Of a DNA stretch of 64,000 bases, positions 35,476 to 43,646 are shown in pieces (position 1 is the first letter of the stretch; the number at the start of each line of letters is the position of its first letter). The DNA is taken from contig NZ_SACL01000015.1 in NCBI RefSeq assembly GCF_004005855.1, positions 1-64,000 of the forward strand, given 5' to 3'. Source of the stretch: Rhodovarius crocodyli. Lineage in GTDB: Bacteria > Pseudomonadota > Alphaproteobacteria > Acetobacterales > Acetobacteraceae. The position numbers and the translations under genes were made by a program. Below the pieces are notes generated by a model. It worked only from the letters and a program-made list of their open reading frames with translations, searched no databases and was not told where the DNA came from.

Positions 35476-35512
35476 CGGGTGCGGCACCGGCCGCCCCCGC
35501 CGCCGCCGGTGC

Positions 35513-35540
35513 CGGGAATGCGCGCAGGCGCGCATTCCCG
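35513..35540. terminator. Hairpin between convergent phosphatase and Bug genes
   Basis: Perfect 13-bp arms CGGGAATGCGCGC and GCGCGCATTCCCG separated by 2 nt. A second GC-rich dyad (GGCACCGG...CCGGTGCC) precedes it. No U-run; probably a bidirectional transcript end. Confidence 0.6.
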
Positions 35541-35549
35541 AACAGGCGC

Positions 35550-36482
35550 TCAATCCCCCGGGCGCAGCCCGGCCGACTGGATCACCTGCCTGAACTTCTC
35601 CAGCTCCGCCGCCTGGAAGGCCGCGAAATCGGCCTGGCCGCGGAAGGTGATGGGGGTGGCCAGCCGGGCGAAGCCGTCGATCACGCTGGCCGCACCCAGC
35701 GCGCTCCGGCAGGCCGCCTCCAGCCGCGCCAGGGTCGCGGGGGGCGTGGCGGCGGGGGCATAGAGCCCGGCCCAAATGGAATAGACCATGTCCACGCCCT
35801 GCTCGCGCAAGGTGGGCGTCTCCGGGAACTCCGCGGTGCGGGCTGCGGCCATCACGCCCACCGGCACCAGGTTGTTGGCGCGCAGCCCGCCCGGCAGGTC
35901 GGCATAGACCGACACGTCATCGCGCAGCAGGGCGATGATGGCCTCCGCGCTGCCGCGGAACGGCACATGCGTCATCTGCGCGCCGCTGCTCTGGGCCAGC
36001 GCCGCCATCACGATATGCGGGATGGAGCCTGGCCCGGCCGAGCCGTAGTTGATGCCGTTGTCGCGCCGCGCGCGCGCCAGCAGGTCCGCCACGCTGCGGA
36101 TGCCGCTGACGGGCGCCGCCATCATCATGACCGGCGCATCGCCCAGCAGGCAGACCGGCGCGAAATCTGCCACGCGATAGGGCAGGTCCGCGCGGAAATG
36201 CGGCTGTATGGCCATGGGCCCCGTGGTGGTCAGCAGCAGGGTGGTGCCGTCCGCGCGGGCACGGGCGACCTCTGTCGCGCCGATGGCGCCGGCGGCGCCC
36301 GTGGTGTTCTTCACCACCACCTGGGTGCCCAGGACGGTGCCCATCTCAGGCGCGATCAGCCGCGCCATGCGGTCGGCGCTGCCGCCTGAGCCGAAATTGA
36401 CCACGATGGTCGAGGCATTCTGCGCGACGGCCGAGGCCATCGCGACACCGTAGAACAGCAATCCCAGCAGGCAGTGTCGCAA
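35550..36482 (-). CDS. Bug/TctC-family periplasmic binding protein
   Basis: A 310-residue protein with a short leader (LLGLLFYGVAMASAVAQ). Motifs: VNFGSGGSADRMARLIA, GTQVVVKNTTGAAGAIG, INYGSAGPGSIPHIVMAAL and MTHVPFRGSAEAIIALL. The strand is VNFGSGGSAD instead of the usual VPFxPGG, a divergent binding-site edge. The start is a TTG at 36482; other starts are possible. It follows the ureohydrolase gene by 57 bp on the same strand. Confidence 0.88.
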   Translation of the reverse strand: MRHCLLGLLFYGVAMASAVAQNASTIVVNFGSGGSADRMARLIAPEMGTVLGTQVVVKNTTGAAGAIGATEVARARADGTTLLLTTTGPMAIQPHFRADLPYRVADFAPVCLLGDAPVMMMAAPVSGIRSVADLLARARRDNGINYGSAGPGSIPHIVMAALAQSSGAQMTHVPFRGSAEAIIALLRDDVSVYADLPGGLRANNLVPVGVMAAARTAEFPETPTLREQGVDMVYSIWAGLYAPAATPPATLARLEAACRSALGAASVIDGFARLATPITFRGQADFAAFQAAELEKFRQVIQSAGLRPGD

Positions 36483-36539
36483 GCGACGGATCCTCTTGTA
36501 ACGGGGGCGATCCGTCCGCCTAGCAATGTTGGGGCCAGT

Positions 36540-37523
36540 TCAGCCCCCGACGCGCGCCTCGGCCATCAGGCACAGGATCTCGAACATCATGTTCGCGCCG
36601 ATCAGCGCCGTGCAGCCGCCGTGGTCGAAGGGGGGGGCCACCTCCACCACATCGGCGCCCACGATGTTCAGCCCCCGCAGGGCACGGAGCATGCGTTGCG
36701 CCTCACGCGGGGTCAGCCCGCCGATCTCGGGCGTGCCGGTGCCGGGTGCGAAGGCGGGGTCCAGGCTGTCCACGTCGAAGGTGAGGTAGGCGGGCTTCTC
36801 GCCCACCACGCGCCGGGCCTCGGCCATGGTGGCATCCACGCCCAGCGCCTCGAACTCCTCGATCGTGATGATGCGCACGCCCTGCTCGCGGGCCCAGTCC
36901 ATGTCCTCAGGGTCGAACAGGGAACCGCGGATGCCGATCTGCACGATGCGCGCGGGGTCCAGCAGCCCTTCCTCGATGGCGCGGCGGAAGGGGGTGCCGT
37001 GGGTGAAGCGCATGCCGCCGAAATAGCTGTCATTGGTGTCGGAATGCGCATCGAAATGCACCATGCCGAGCGGCCCCAGCCCGGGCTGCGCGCGGTGGAT
37101 GCCGCGCAGGATGGGCAGGGAGATCAGGTGGTCCCCGCCCAGGCACAGGGTCCAGGCGCCGGCCGCGCGGATCTCGGCCACCCGTTCCTCGATCATGGCC
37201 AGAGAGATCATCAGGTCGGCCGGGTTGGTGGGCGTGTCCCCCACATCCGCCACCCGGCACAGGCGGCAGGGTTCCACCCGCGTCACGGGATGCACCCGGC
37301 GGATGATGGAGGACATGTTGCGGATCTCACGCGGGCCGTGGCGGGGCCCGGCGCGGTTGGTGGTGCCGAGGTCGAAGGGCACGCCCAGCAGCGCGATGTC
37401 GAGCGTGGAGGCATCCTCGACCTGGGGCAGGCGCATGAAGGTGACGGGCCCGGCGAAGCGCGGCGTGGTCATGCCGTCCATCGGTTGCGGCCAGGTGGAT
37501 GGCAAGGCTGATGGATCGGTCAT
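36540..37523 (-). CDS. Agmatinase/ureohydrolase family enzyme
   Basis: A 327-residue member of the arginase/agmatinase family, which cleaves a guanidino group to urea. Manganese-site motifs are complete: LGGDHLISLP, MVHFDAHSDT and LTFDVDSLDPAFAPGTGTPE. Length and motifs fit agmatinase, guanidinobutyrase or guanidine hydrolase; sequence alone does not separate them. The adjacent Bug gene suggests a guanidino compound taken from outside, which is inference. No urease genes are in the window. Confidence 0.88.
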   Translation of the reverse strand: MTDPSALPSTWPQPMDGMTTPRFAGPVTFMRLPQVEDASTLDIALLGVPFDLGTTNRAGPRHGPREIRNMSSIIRRVHPVTRVEPCRLCRVADVGDTPTNPADLMISLAMIEERVAEIRAAGAWTLCLGGDHLISLPILRGIHRAQPGLGPLGMVHFDAHSDTNDSYFGGMRFTHGTPFRRAIEEGLLDPARIVQIGIRGSLFDPEDMDWAREQGVRIITIEEFEALGVDATMAEARRVVGEKPAYLTFDVDSLDPAFAPGTGTPEIGGLTPREAQRMLRALRGLNIVGADVVEVAPPFDHGGCTALIGANMMFEILCLMAEARVGG

Positions 37524-37622
37524 GAGCTTCTCCGGGATGCGTCGGCGCAGGCTAGATCAGGCCGGGGCCGGTTGGAATCGCCCCCGGGGCATGCGAAGCC
37601 CGGTCGAGCAAGGAGATTGCCC

Positions 37623-37976
37623 GTGAGCGTGACCATCCATGGCATCAAGAACTGCGACACGATGAAGAAGGCGCGGGACTGGCTGGACGCGCATGGCGTG
37701 GCCTACGCCTTCCATGACTACAAGGTCTCGGGCGTCACGCCGCAGAAGCTGGCCGAATGGTGCGCGGCGCTGGGGTGGGAGGCGGTGCTGAACCGCGCCG
37801 GCACCACGTTCCGCAAGCTGCCCGATGCCGATCGCGAGGGGCTGGACCAGGGGCGCGCCATCGCGCTGATGGTGGCCCAGCCCTCGATGATCAAGCGGCC
37901 GATGCTGGAGGCGGACGGCAGGCTGCTGGCCGGCTTCTCGGCCGATAAATACGCGGCGCTATTCCAGAAAGGCTGA
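37623..37976 (+). CDS. Spx/MgsR/YffB-type ArsC-like protein
   Basis: A 117-residue thioredoxin-fold protein starting at a GTG that follows AAGGAG. It opens VTIHGIKNCDTMKKARDWL, with the single Cys of the KNCDT motif, and has VLNRAGTTFRKL and the conserved MIKRPML segment, all typical of the YffB group of the arsenate reductase-like family. That group has unclear activity, possibly glutathione-linked reduction. Its last 18 bp overlap the convergent hydrolase gene. Confidence 0.88.
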   Translation: MSVTIHGIKNCDTMKKARDWLDAHGVAYAFHDYKVSGVTPQKLAEWCAALGWEAVLNRAGTTFRKLPDADREGLDQGRAIALMVAQPSMIKRPMLEADGRLLAGFSADKYAALFQKG

Positions 37977-38615
37977 GAGGATCCCGGCCAGGCGCTCCGG
38001 CGCCTCCATCGGGATCATGTGGCCCACGCCCTCGACGATGGTGAGCGTCGCGCCGGGGATGCCGTCGCGCAGTTCCTGCGCTTCCTCCAGGGAGCGCAGC
38101 CTGTCCTCGGCGCCGGCGACCACCAGGGTGGGGCAGGTGATGTAGTCCAGCCGGCCGACCTGGTCCTCGCGCTCCAGCAGGGATTGGCGGCGGAAGGCGT
38201 CGGCGCCCATGCGCTCGCCCGCTGCCTGGATGCGGGTGATCAGCACGTCATCGGGTTCACGCAGGGATCGCGCGACGGCCGAGCGGCTGAGGCCCCGGAA
38301 GGCCACATCCGCCGAGGCGCGGCGGCGGGCCTGCACCTGGCTGTCGCCGCGCGCGGAGGTGGCGACCAGCGCCAGCTTCGACACCCGTTCCGGCGCCTGG
38401 CGCAGGATCTCCCGCGCGACATAGCCGCCCATGGAAAACCCCACCACCGCGAAGCGGGGCGGGGCCATGTCCAGTGCGCGGCGCGCCATGCCGGCCAGCG
38501 TGTCGTCCTGGCCGAGGTCGGCGTGCAGGATCGGGCCGAACTGCCGCAGCCCGGGTTCCACATCGCGCCACAGATCGGCGTCGAGCATGAAGCCCGGCAG
38601 CAGCAGCAAGGGCAT
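37959..38615 (-). CDS. Alpha/beta hydrolase
   Basis: A 218-residue alpha/beta hydrolase. The oxyanion and first strand are MPLLLLPGFMLDADLW, the nucleophile elbow is VVGFSMGGYVA, an Asp lies in VVAGAEDRLR, and the catalytic His in GVGHMIPMEAP. It is 1 nt overlapped with the RraA-family gene upstream, so the two are probably co-expressed. An esterase or C-C hydrolase role is plausible; substrate unknown. It overlaps the convergent ArsC-like gene by 18 bp. Confidence 0.88.
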   Translation of the reverse strand: MPLLLLPGFMLDADLWRDVEPGLRQFGPILHADLGQDDTLAGMARRALDMAPPRFAVVGFSMGGYVAREILRQAPERVSKLALVATSARGDSQVQARRRASADVAFRGLSRSAVARSLREPDDVLITRIQAAGERMGADAFRRQSLLEREDQVGRLDYITCPTLVVAGAEDRLRSLEEAQELRDGIPGATLTIVEGVGHMIPMEAPERLAGILSAFLE

Positions 38616-39289
38616 CAGATGCCCTCGACGCCCGCCTTGCGCAGGGTCTCGTCCACCCAGGGGGCGCTGTGGGTGCCGCCCAGGATCGCGGCCATCTGCT
38701 TGTCCTCGGCGGCCTTCTTGGCCTGGGAGGCCTTGAGCACCACGTCCAGATCCGCATAGGGCACGCAGAGGAAGCCGTCCTCGTCGCCGATGATCAGGTC
38801 GCCGGGCTCGATCACCATGCCGTCGATGGCGATGGCGCCGTTGATCACGCCCGGGCCGTCCTTGTAGGGGCCGCGATGCGTGACGCCCGCGGCATAGACC
38901 GGGAAGTCATGCGCGCCGATCCAGCCCGCGTCGCGGATGGCGCCGTTCAGCACGATGCCGCCCAGCTTGCGCATGATCATCTGGTTGGCCATCAGCTCAC
39001 CGATCAGGGCGTTGGTCAGGTCCCCGCCGCCGTCCACCACCAGCACGTCGCCGGCGACCGCCAGCTGGATGGCCTTGTGGATCATCAGGTTGTCGCCGGG
39101 GCGCGTCTTGATGGTCAGCGCGGGGCCGGCCATCACGCCGCCCTTGTGCATCGGGCGGATGCGCGGGCCACCGGCCGTGATGCGGGACATGCAGTCGCTG
39201 ATGTTGGCGACCGGCAGGGGGCGGAACGCCTCCACGATCTCGGGCGACACGGCGCGGGTGCGCTGATGGATGGCAAAACCGACGGGCAT
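38615..39289 (-). CDS. RraA / HMG-aldolase family protein
   Basis: A 224-residue protein of the RraA-like fold. It has VANISDCMSR, the loop GDNLMIHKAIQLA, and GGIVLNGAIRDAGWIG containing the G-x-x-R-D motif of class II HMG/CHA (pyruvate) aldolases. Such enzymes split 4-hydroxy-4-methyl-2-oxoglutarate-type compounds in aromatic degradation; others lack activity. Context (alpha/beta hydrolase, SMP-30 lactonase) favours the aldolase reading. Confidence 0.85.
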   Translation of the reverse strand: MPVGFAIHQRTRAVSPEIVEAFRPLPVANISDCMSRITAGGPRIRPMHKGGVMAGPALTIKTRPGDNLMIHKAIQLAVAGDVLVVDGGGDLTNALIGELMANQMIMRKLGGIVLNGAIRDAGWIGAHDFPVYAAGVTHRGPYKDGPGVINGAIAIDGMVIEPGDLIIGDEDGFLCVPYADLDVVLKASQAKKAAEDKQMAAILGGTHSAPWVDETLRKAGVEGI

Positions 39290-39379
39290 GGATGGCTCCC
39301 CCTAGGCGAGTATGGATGCAGGCGCGACACTGCACCCGAATGGCGCGCGCCCCAAGCCGCCCCCAGCACGGATTCGACC

Positions 39380-40261
39380 ATGAGCTTCTTCGCGCCCCCC
39401 ACCCGTATCGAGACCACCGCCTGGACGCGCCTGCCCGACGAGTTCCGCCGCCTGGTCCCGAGCGCCTGGGCCACCTGGAACCGCGGCGGCAACCCGGTGG
39501 ACAGTTTCCTCGAAGGGCCGTGCTTCGACGAGGACGGCAACCTGCTGGTCACCGACATCCCGTTCGGGCGCATCTTCCGCATCTCGCCCGAGGGCGAGTG
39601 GGAGCTGGTGGTGCAGTATGACGGCTGGCCGAACGGGCTGAAGCGCTCACCCGAGGGCCACTACGTCATCACCGACTACCGCCACGGCCTGCTGCAGCTG
39701 GATGCCGATACCGGCTCCATCACGCCCCTGCTGGAATCCGCGCGCAGCGAGGGCTTCAAGGGCGTGAACGACCTGGCCTTCGGCTCGGACGGCAGCATCT
39801 TCTTCACCGACCAGGGCCAGACCGGCCTGCATGACCCCACGGGCCGCGTGTACCGCCTGCGCCCCGACGGGCGGCTGGACAAGCTGATCGACACGGTGCC
39901 GAGCCCGAACGGCATCGTGGTCGCGCCCGACCTGTCCTATGTGCTGGTCGCCGTCACGCGCGCCAACCAGGTGTGGCGCCTGCCGCTGCACAAGGACGGC
40001 TCCGTCACCAAGGCCGGCATCTTCTCGCACCTGCATGGCGGCACCTCCGGCCCCGACGGCATGGCGCTGGACGAGAAGGGGCGGCTGTATGTGGCCCATG
40101 CCGGGTTCGGCACGGTGTGGCGGCTCTCGGCGCGGGCCGAGCCCGAGCTGCGCATCGCGAGCTGCGCGGGGTGGAACACCACCAACCTGGCGCTGAAGGA
40201 TGGCGAGGCCTTCATCACGGAAAGCGAGACCGGGACGATTCTGCGGGTGACGTTACCGTAG
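39380..40261 (+). CDS. SMP-30/gluconolactonase family protein
   Basis: A 293-residue six-bladed beta-propeller. Blade motifs include FLEGPCFDEDGNLLVTDIPFGRIFRI, GWPNGLKRSPEGHYVITDY, GVNDLAFGSDGSIFFTD and SPNGIVVAPDLSYVLV in outline, with the Glu, Asn and Asp metal ligands of the lactonase site. It hydrolyses a sugar or aromatic-derived lactone. It has no leader peptide and is divergent from the RraA gene. Confidence 0.9.
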   Translation: MSFFAPPTRIETTAWTRLPDEFRRLVPSAWATWNRGGNPVDSFLEGPCFDEDGNLLVTDIPFGRIFRISPEGEWELVVQYDGWPNGLKRSPEGHYVITDYRHGLLQLDADTGSITPLLESARSEGFKGVNDLAFGSDGSIFFTDQGQTGLHDPTGRVYRLRPDGRLDKLIDTVPSPNGIVVAPDLSYVLVAVTRANQVWRLPLHKDGSVTKAGIFSHLHGGTSGPDGMALDEKGRLYVAHAGFGTVWRLSARAEPELRIASCAGWNTTNLALKDGEAFITESETGTILRVTLP

Positions 40262-40271
40262 TGAAAATAAT

Positions 40272-40359
40272 GTTCTTTTTTATAAAAAAGAACCAAAAAA
40301 TTTTTATGAGTTAAAACTGACAAAAAGTCTTTTTGCTTCTTTTTCTACAGAAAAAGAAG
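40272..40359. repeat. AT-rich two-hairpin element, copy 2 (inverted)
   Basis: GTTCTTTTTT (40272-40281) with AAAAAAGAAC (40284-40293), then CTTCTTTTTC (40336-40345) with GAAAAAGAAG (40350-40359), loop TACA. The arms are identical to those at 24081-24201 but in inverted order, and the adjacent AAAAAGTCTTTTTGC matches as its complement. It lies between the convergent SMP-30 and LivF-type genes and can serve both as terminator. Confidence 0.75.
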
Positions 40360-40369
40360 ATTGTTCGGC

Positions 40370-41074
40370 CTACACCGTCAGGTAGCGCGCCCTGACTTCA
40401 TCATCCGCCAGCAGCGCCTGCATGGTCCCGTGCCAGACGATGGCGCCCTTCTCGATGATGCTGGCCGTATCGCCCACACGCCGCGCGAAGTGCCAGTTCT
40501 GCTCCGACAGCAGGATCGACATCCCCTCGTCCCGCAGGGCGCGCACGGCCTCGGCCATGCGGTCCACGATGACGGGGGCCAGGCCTTCGCTGGGCTCATC
40601 CAGCAGCACCAGGCAGGGGTTTCCCATCAGCGTGCGGCCGATGGTCAGCATCTGCTGCTCGCCGCCGCTCATCCGTCCGCCCGGCCGCTTCAGCATGGCG
40701 GCGAGCGAGGGAAACACCGCGCAGACCCGCTCCACCGTCCAGGGCGCCAGCCCTTCACGCGGGCGGCGGCGGCCGACCTCCAGGTTCTCGGCGACCGAGA
40801 GCTCGGCGAAGACGCGCCGTTCCTCGGGCACATAGCCCAGGCCCCGGCGTGCGACCTCGAAGGGTTCCAGGCCCGCGATGGGCTGGCCCAGGAACTCGAC
40901 CCCGCCCGATGTGGGCGGCACCAGCCCCATCACGGCCTTCATGGTGGTGGATTTGCCGGCGCCGTTGCGGCCCAGCAGCACATGAATCTCACCGGGGCGC
41001 ACATGCAGGGACACGCCCTGCAGGATATGGGCGCGGCCGTAATGGGCGTGCAGTTCCGTGACGCGCAGCATCAA
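40370..41074 (-). CDS. livF: Branched-chain-type ABC transporter ATPase, LivF type
   Basis: A 234-residue ATPase: Walker A GRNGAGKSTT, signature MSGGEQQMLTIGRTL, Walker B LVLLDEPSEGLAP, and the LivF-type LGYVPEERRVFAELSV. It forms a heterodimer with the LivG-type ATPase encoded just upstream (4-bp overlap). Last gene of a four-gene importer operon. Confidence 0.95.
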   Translation of the reverse strand: MMLRVTELHAHYGRAHILQGVSLHVRPGEIHVLLGRNGAGKSTTMKAVMGLVPPTSGGVEFLGQPIAGLEPFEVARRGLGYVPEERRVFAELSVAENLEVGRRRPREGLAPWTVERVCAVFPSLAAMLKRPGGRMSGGEQQMLTIGRTLMGNPCLVLLDEPSEGLAPVIVDRMAEAVRALRDEGMSILLSEQNWHFARRVGDTASIIEKGAIVWHGTMQALLADDEVRARYLTV

Positions 41075-41820
41075 TGCGTCCCCTCATGGCCCAGATAGAC
41101 CTCCCGCACACGCGGGTCGGCGCGCACGGCCTCGGGCGCGCCTTCGGCCAGCAGGCGGCCGCGTTCCAGCACCATGATGCGGTCGGCATGGGTGAAGACG
41201 ACATCCATGTCGTGCTCGGTGAACAGCACGCCGATGCCGGATTCGCGCGCGATCCGCGCGGTCAGCGCCATCAGGGCCACGCGCTCGGCGGGCGCCATGC
41301 CGGCGGTGGGCTCGTCCATCAGCAGCAGGCGCGGGGCGTTGGCCAGCGCGATGGCCAGCTCCACCCGCTTCAGATCGCCATAGGCCAGCACGCCGCAGGG
41401 GCGCTGCGCTTGGTCTGCCATGCCCACGCGCTCCAGCAGGGCCAGCGCCTCGGCGGGGTCCTCGGCGGCGAGCGGCTTCCAGAAGCGCAGGATGCGGCGG
41501 CGATGGGACAGCAGGGCGAGCTGCACATTCTCGATCACCGGCAGGGAAGCGAAGGTGGCCGTGATCTGGAAGGTGCGGCCCACCCCCATGCGCCAGACCT
41601 GGCGCGGGGGCTTGCCCGTAATCTCCTGCCCCGCAAGCACCACGCGGCCCTGATCGGGGCGCAGCTGGCCGTTCAGCATGTTGAAGCAGGTGGATTTGCC
41701 GGCACCGTTCGGGCCGATCAGCGCCAGCAGCTCACCTGCGGCCAGGGAGAAGGACACACCCTGCACCGCATGCACGCCACCGAAGCTCTTGGCCAGGTTC
41801 TCGACGACGAGAAGGGTCAT
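41071..41820 (-). CDS. livG: Branched-chain-type ABC transporter ATPase, LivG type
   Basis: A 249-residue ATPase starting at the ATG that overlaps the permease stop by 4 bp. Walker A GPNGAGKSTC, the LivG-specific MGVGRTFQITATFASLPV, Walker B LLLMDEPTAGMAP and the H-loop FTEHDMDVVF. The Q-signature LSGGQ is replaced by GVLAYGDLKRVELA, as usual for LivG. Pairs with LivF. Confidence 0.95.
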   Translation of the reverse strand: MTLLVVENLAKSFGGVHAVQGVSFSLAAGELLALIGPNGAGKSTCFNMLNGQLRPDQGRVVLAGQEITGKPPRQVWRMGVGRTFQITATFASLPVIENVQLALLSHRRRILRFWKPLAAEDPAEALALLERVGMADQAQRPCGVLAYGDLKRVELAIALANAPRLLLMDEPTAGMAPAERVALMALTARIARESGIGVLFTEHDMDVVFTHADRIMVLERGRLLAEGAPEAVRADPRVREVYLGHEGTH

Positions 41821-43646
41821 TGCTTCGCCCCCAGCCCCGCCAGGCCGCGCGGGAAGAACAGCACCAGCGCGATGATGATGGCCCCCAGCACCGCCCGCCA
41901 CAGATCGGTCAGGCGCAGCAGCTGCTCATGCAGGCCGGTATAGGCAATGGCGCCGATGATCGGGCCCGTCACGGTCTGCACCCCGCCCAGCAGCACCATC
42001 AGCAACCCGTCCGTGCTGCGGGAGATGTTCATGTAGGTCGGGAACACGCTGCCCTTGGTGAAGGCGAACAGCCCACCCGCCAGCCCCGCGAAGGCAGCAG
42101 CGATCGCGAAGGCGAACCAGCGGGTGCGCATGGTGTCGATGCCGATGGCCTCGGCCCGCAGCACGCTGTCGCGCTGGGCGCGCAGGGCGGCGCCGAAGGG
42201 CGCGAAGATCATCCGGCGCAGCAGGAAGGCCCCGCCCAGGCACAGCACCAGCGCGCCCCAGGCCTGCACAGGCTTGGGCACCGCCCAGGCCGGCGGCCAG
42301 ACGCCCAATATGCCGTTGTCGCCGCCCGTGAACGCCACCCACTGGAAGGCGGTGGACCAGGCGATCTGCGCGAAGGCCATGGTCAGCATCGCGGCATAGA
42401 CACCCGACAGCCGCACGCAGAACCAGCCGAAGGCCAGCCCCGCGATGCCCGCCGCGAAGGGGGCGGCCAGCAGCGACAGTTCCATGGGTGCCGCCAGGTG
42501 CTTCACCAGCAGCGCGGCGCCATAGGCACCGATGCCGAAATAGGCCGCGTGGCCGAAGCTCGCCATGCCGCCCGGCCCCATGATGAAGTGCAGCGTGGCG
42601 GCGAACAGGATGGCCACGCAGATCTCGGTCATCACGACCAGCGCGTAGTCGGCCAGAACGAGTGGGGCCAGCATGGCCAGCCCCAGCGCCACCGCCGCCA
42701 CCAGCCGCCCGCGCGGCGAGAGCGGCGCGATGGGCGGCTCCACGATATGCAGGCTGGCCGCGTGCCCGGCCGGCGCGCGGCCGAGCAGCCCATAGGGCCG
42801 CACCACCAGCACCGCGGCCATCACCAGGAACACCAGCACCAGCGTGATCTGCGGAAACACCAGGATGCCGAAGGCCTGCATCTGCCCCAGCAGCAGCGCC
42901 GCCAGCGCGGCCCCCGGCAGCGAGCCCAGGCCACCCACCACCACGACGACGAAGGCCTCGGCGATGATGGCCAGGTCCATCTGCAGGTTCACGCTTTCCC
43001 GCGGTACCTGCAGCGCCCCGGCCAGCCCCGCCAGGGCGGAGCCCAGGAAGAACACGCCCGTGAACAGCAGCCGCTGGTTCACGCCCAACGCGCCCACCAT
43101 CTCGCGGTCCGCCGTCGCGGCCCGCACCAGGATGCCGAAGCGCGTGCGCTGGAACAGCAGCCACAGCAGCAGAAACACCGCTATGCCGATGCCGATCAGC
43201 ACCAGGTCATACAGCGGGAAGCGGCTGTCGAAGATATACACCGCGCCCCGCAGCCCCGGTGCGCGCGGCCCCAGCAGGTCCTGCGGGCCCCATATCCAGA
43301 GTGCCGCATCCTGCACGACCAGCACCACGCCGAAGGTGGCCAGAAGCTGGAACAGCTCGGGCGCCTTGTAGATGCGGCGCAGCAGCAGCAGCTCCACCAC
43401 CACGCCCACCAGCCCCACGATGACGGCCGCCAGCACCACCCCGCCCCAGAACGGGACATGCCCGCGCGGCAGGTTGGTCGCCAGCGTCCAGCCCAGGTAG
43501 GCGCCCAGCATGTAGAAGCTGCCATGGGCGAAGTTGACGATGCGGGTGACCCCGAAGATCACCGTCAGCCCCGCCGCGACGAGGAACAGCGACGCTGCAC
43601 TGGCCAGGCCCGACAGGGCCTGGACCGCCAGGTTACCCAGCATCAA
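41817..43646 (-). CDS. Fused LivH-LivM branched-chain-type ABC permease
   Basis: A 609-residue membrane protein joining two permeases normally encoded separately. Residues about 1-295 are LivH-like (LTVIFGVTRIVNFAHGSFYMLGAY; VVVVGGLGSLPGAALAALLLG), a short linker follows (HIVEPPIAPLSPRG), and about 310-609 are LivM-like (LHFIMGPGGMASFGHAAYFGIGAYGA; LLMVLLGGVQTVTGPIIGA). One chain would supply both membrane halves. 4-bp overlaps on both sides show tight operon structure. Substrates of this class range from branched-chain amino acids to amides and aromatics. Confidence 0.93.
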   Translation of the reverse strand: MMLGNLAVQALSGLASAASLFLVAAGLTVIFGVTRIVNFAHGSFYMLGAYLGWTLATNLPRGHVPFWGGVVLAAVIVGLVGVVVELLLLRRIYKAPELFQLLATFGVVLVVQDAALWIWGPQDLLGPRAPGLRGAVYIFDSRFPLYDLVLIGIGIAVFLLLWLLFQRTRFGILVRAATADREMVGALGVNQRLLFTGVFFLGSALAGLAGALQVPRESVNLQMDLAIIAEAFVVVVVGGLGSLPGAALAALLLGQMQAFGILVFPQITLVLVFLVMAAVLVVRPYGLLGRAPAGHAASLHIVEPPIAPLSPRGRLVAAVALGLAMLAPLVLADYALVVMTEICVAILFAATLHFIMGPGGMASFGHAAYFGIGAYGAALLVKHLAAPMELSLLAAPFAAGIAGLAFGWFCVRLSGVYAAMLTMAFAQIAWSTAFQWVAFTGGDNGILGVWPPAWAVPKPVQAWGALVLCLGGAFLLRRMIFAPFGAALRAQRDSVLRAEAIGIDTMRTRWFAFAIAAAFAGLAGGLFAFTKGSVFPTYMNISRSTDGLLMVLLGGVQTVTGPIIGAIAYTGLHEQLLRLTDLWRAVLGAIIIALVLFFPRGLAGLGAKQ

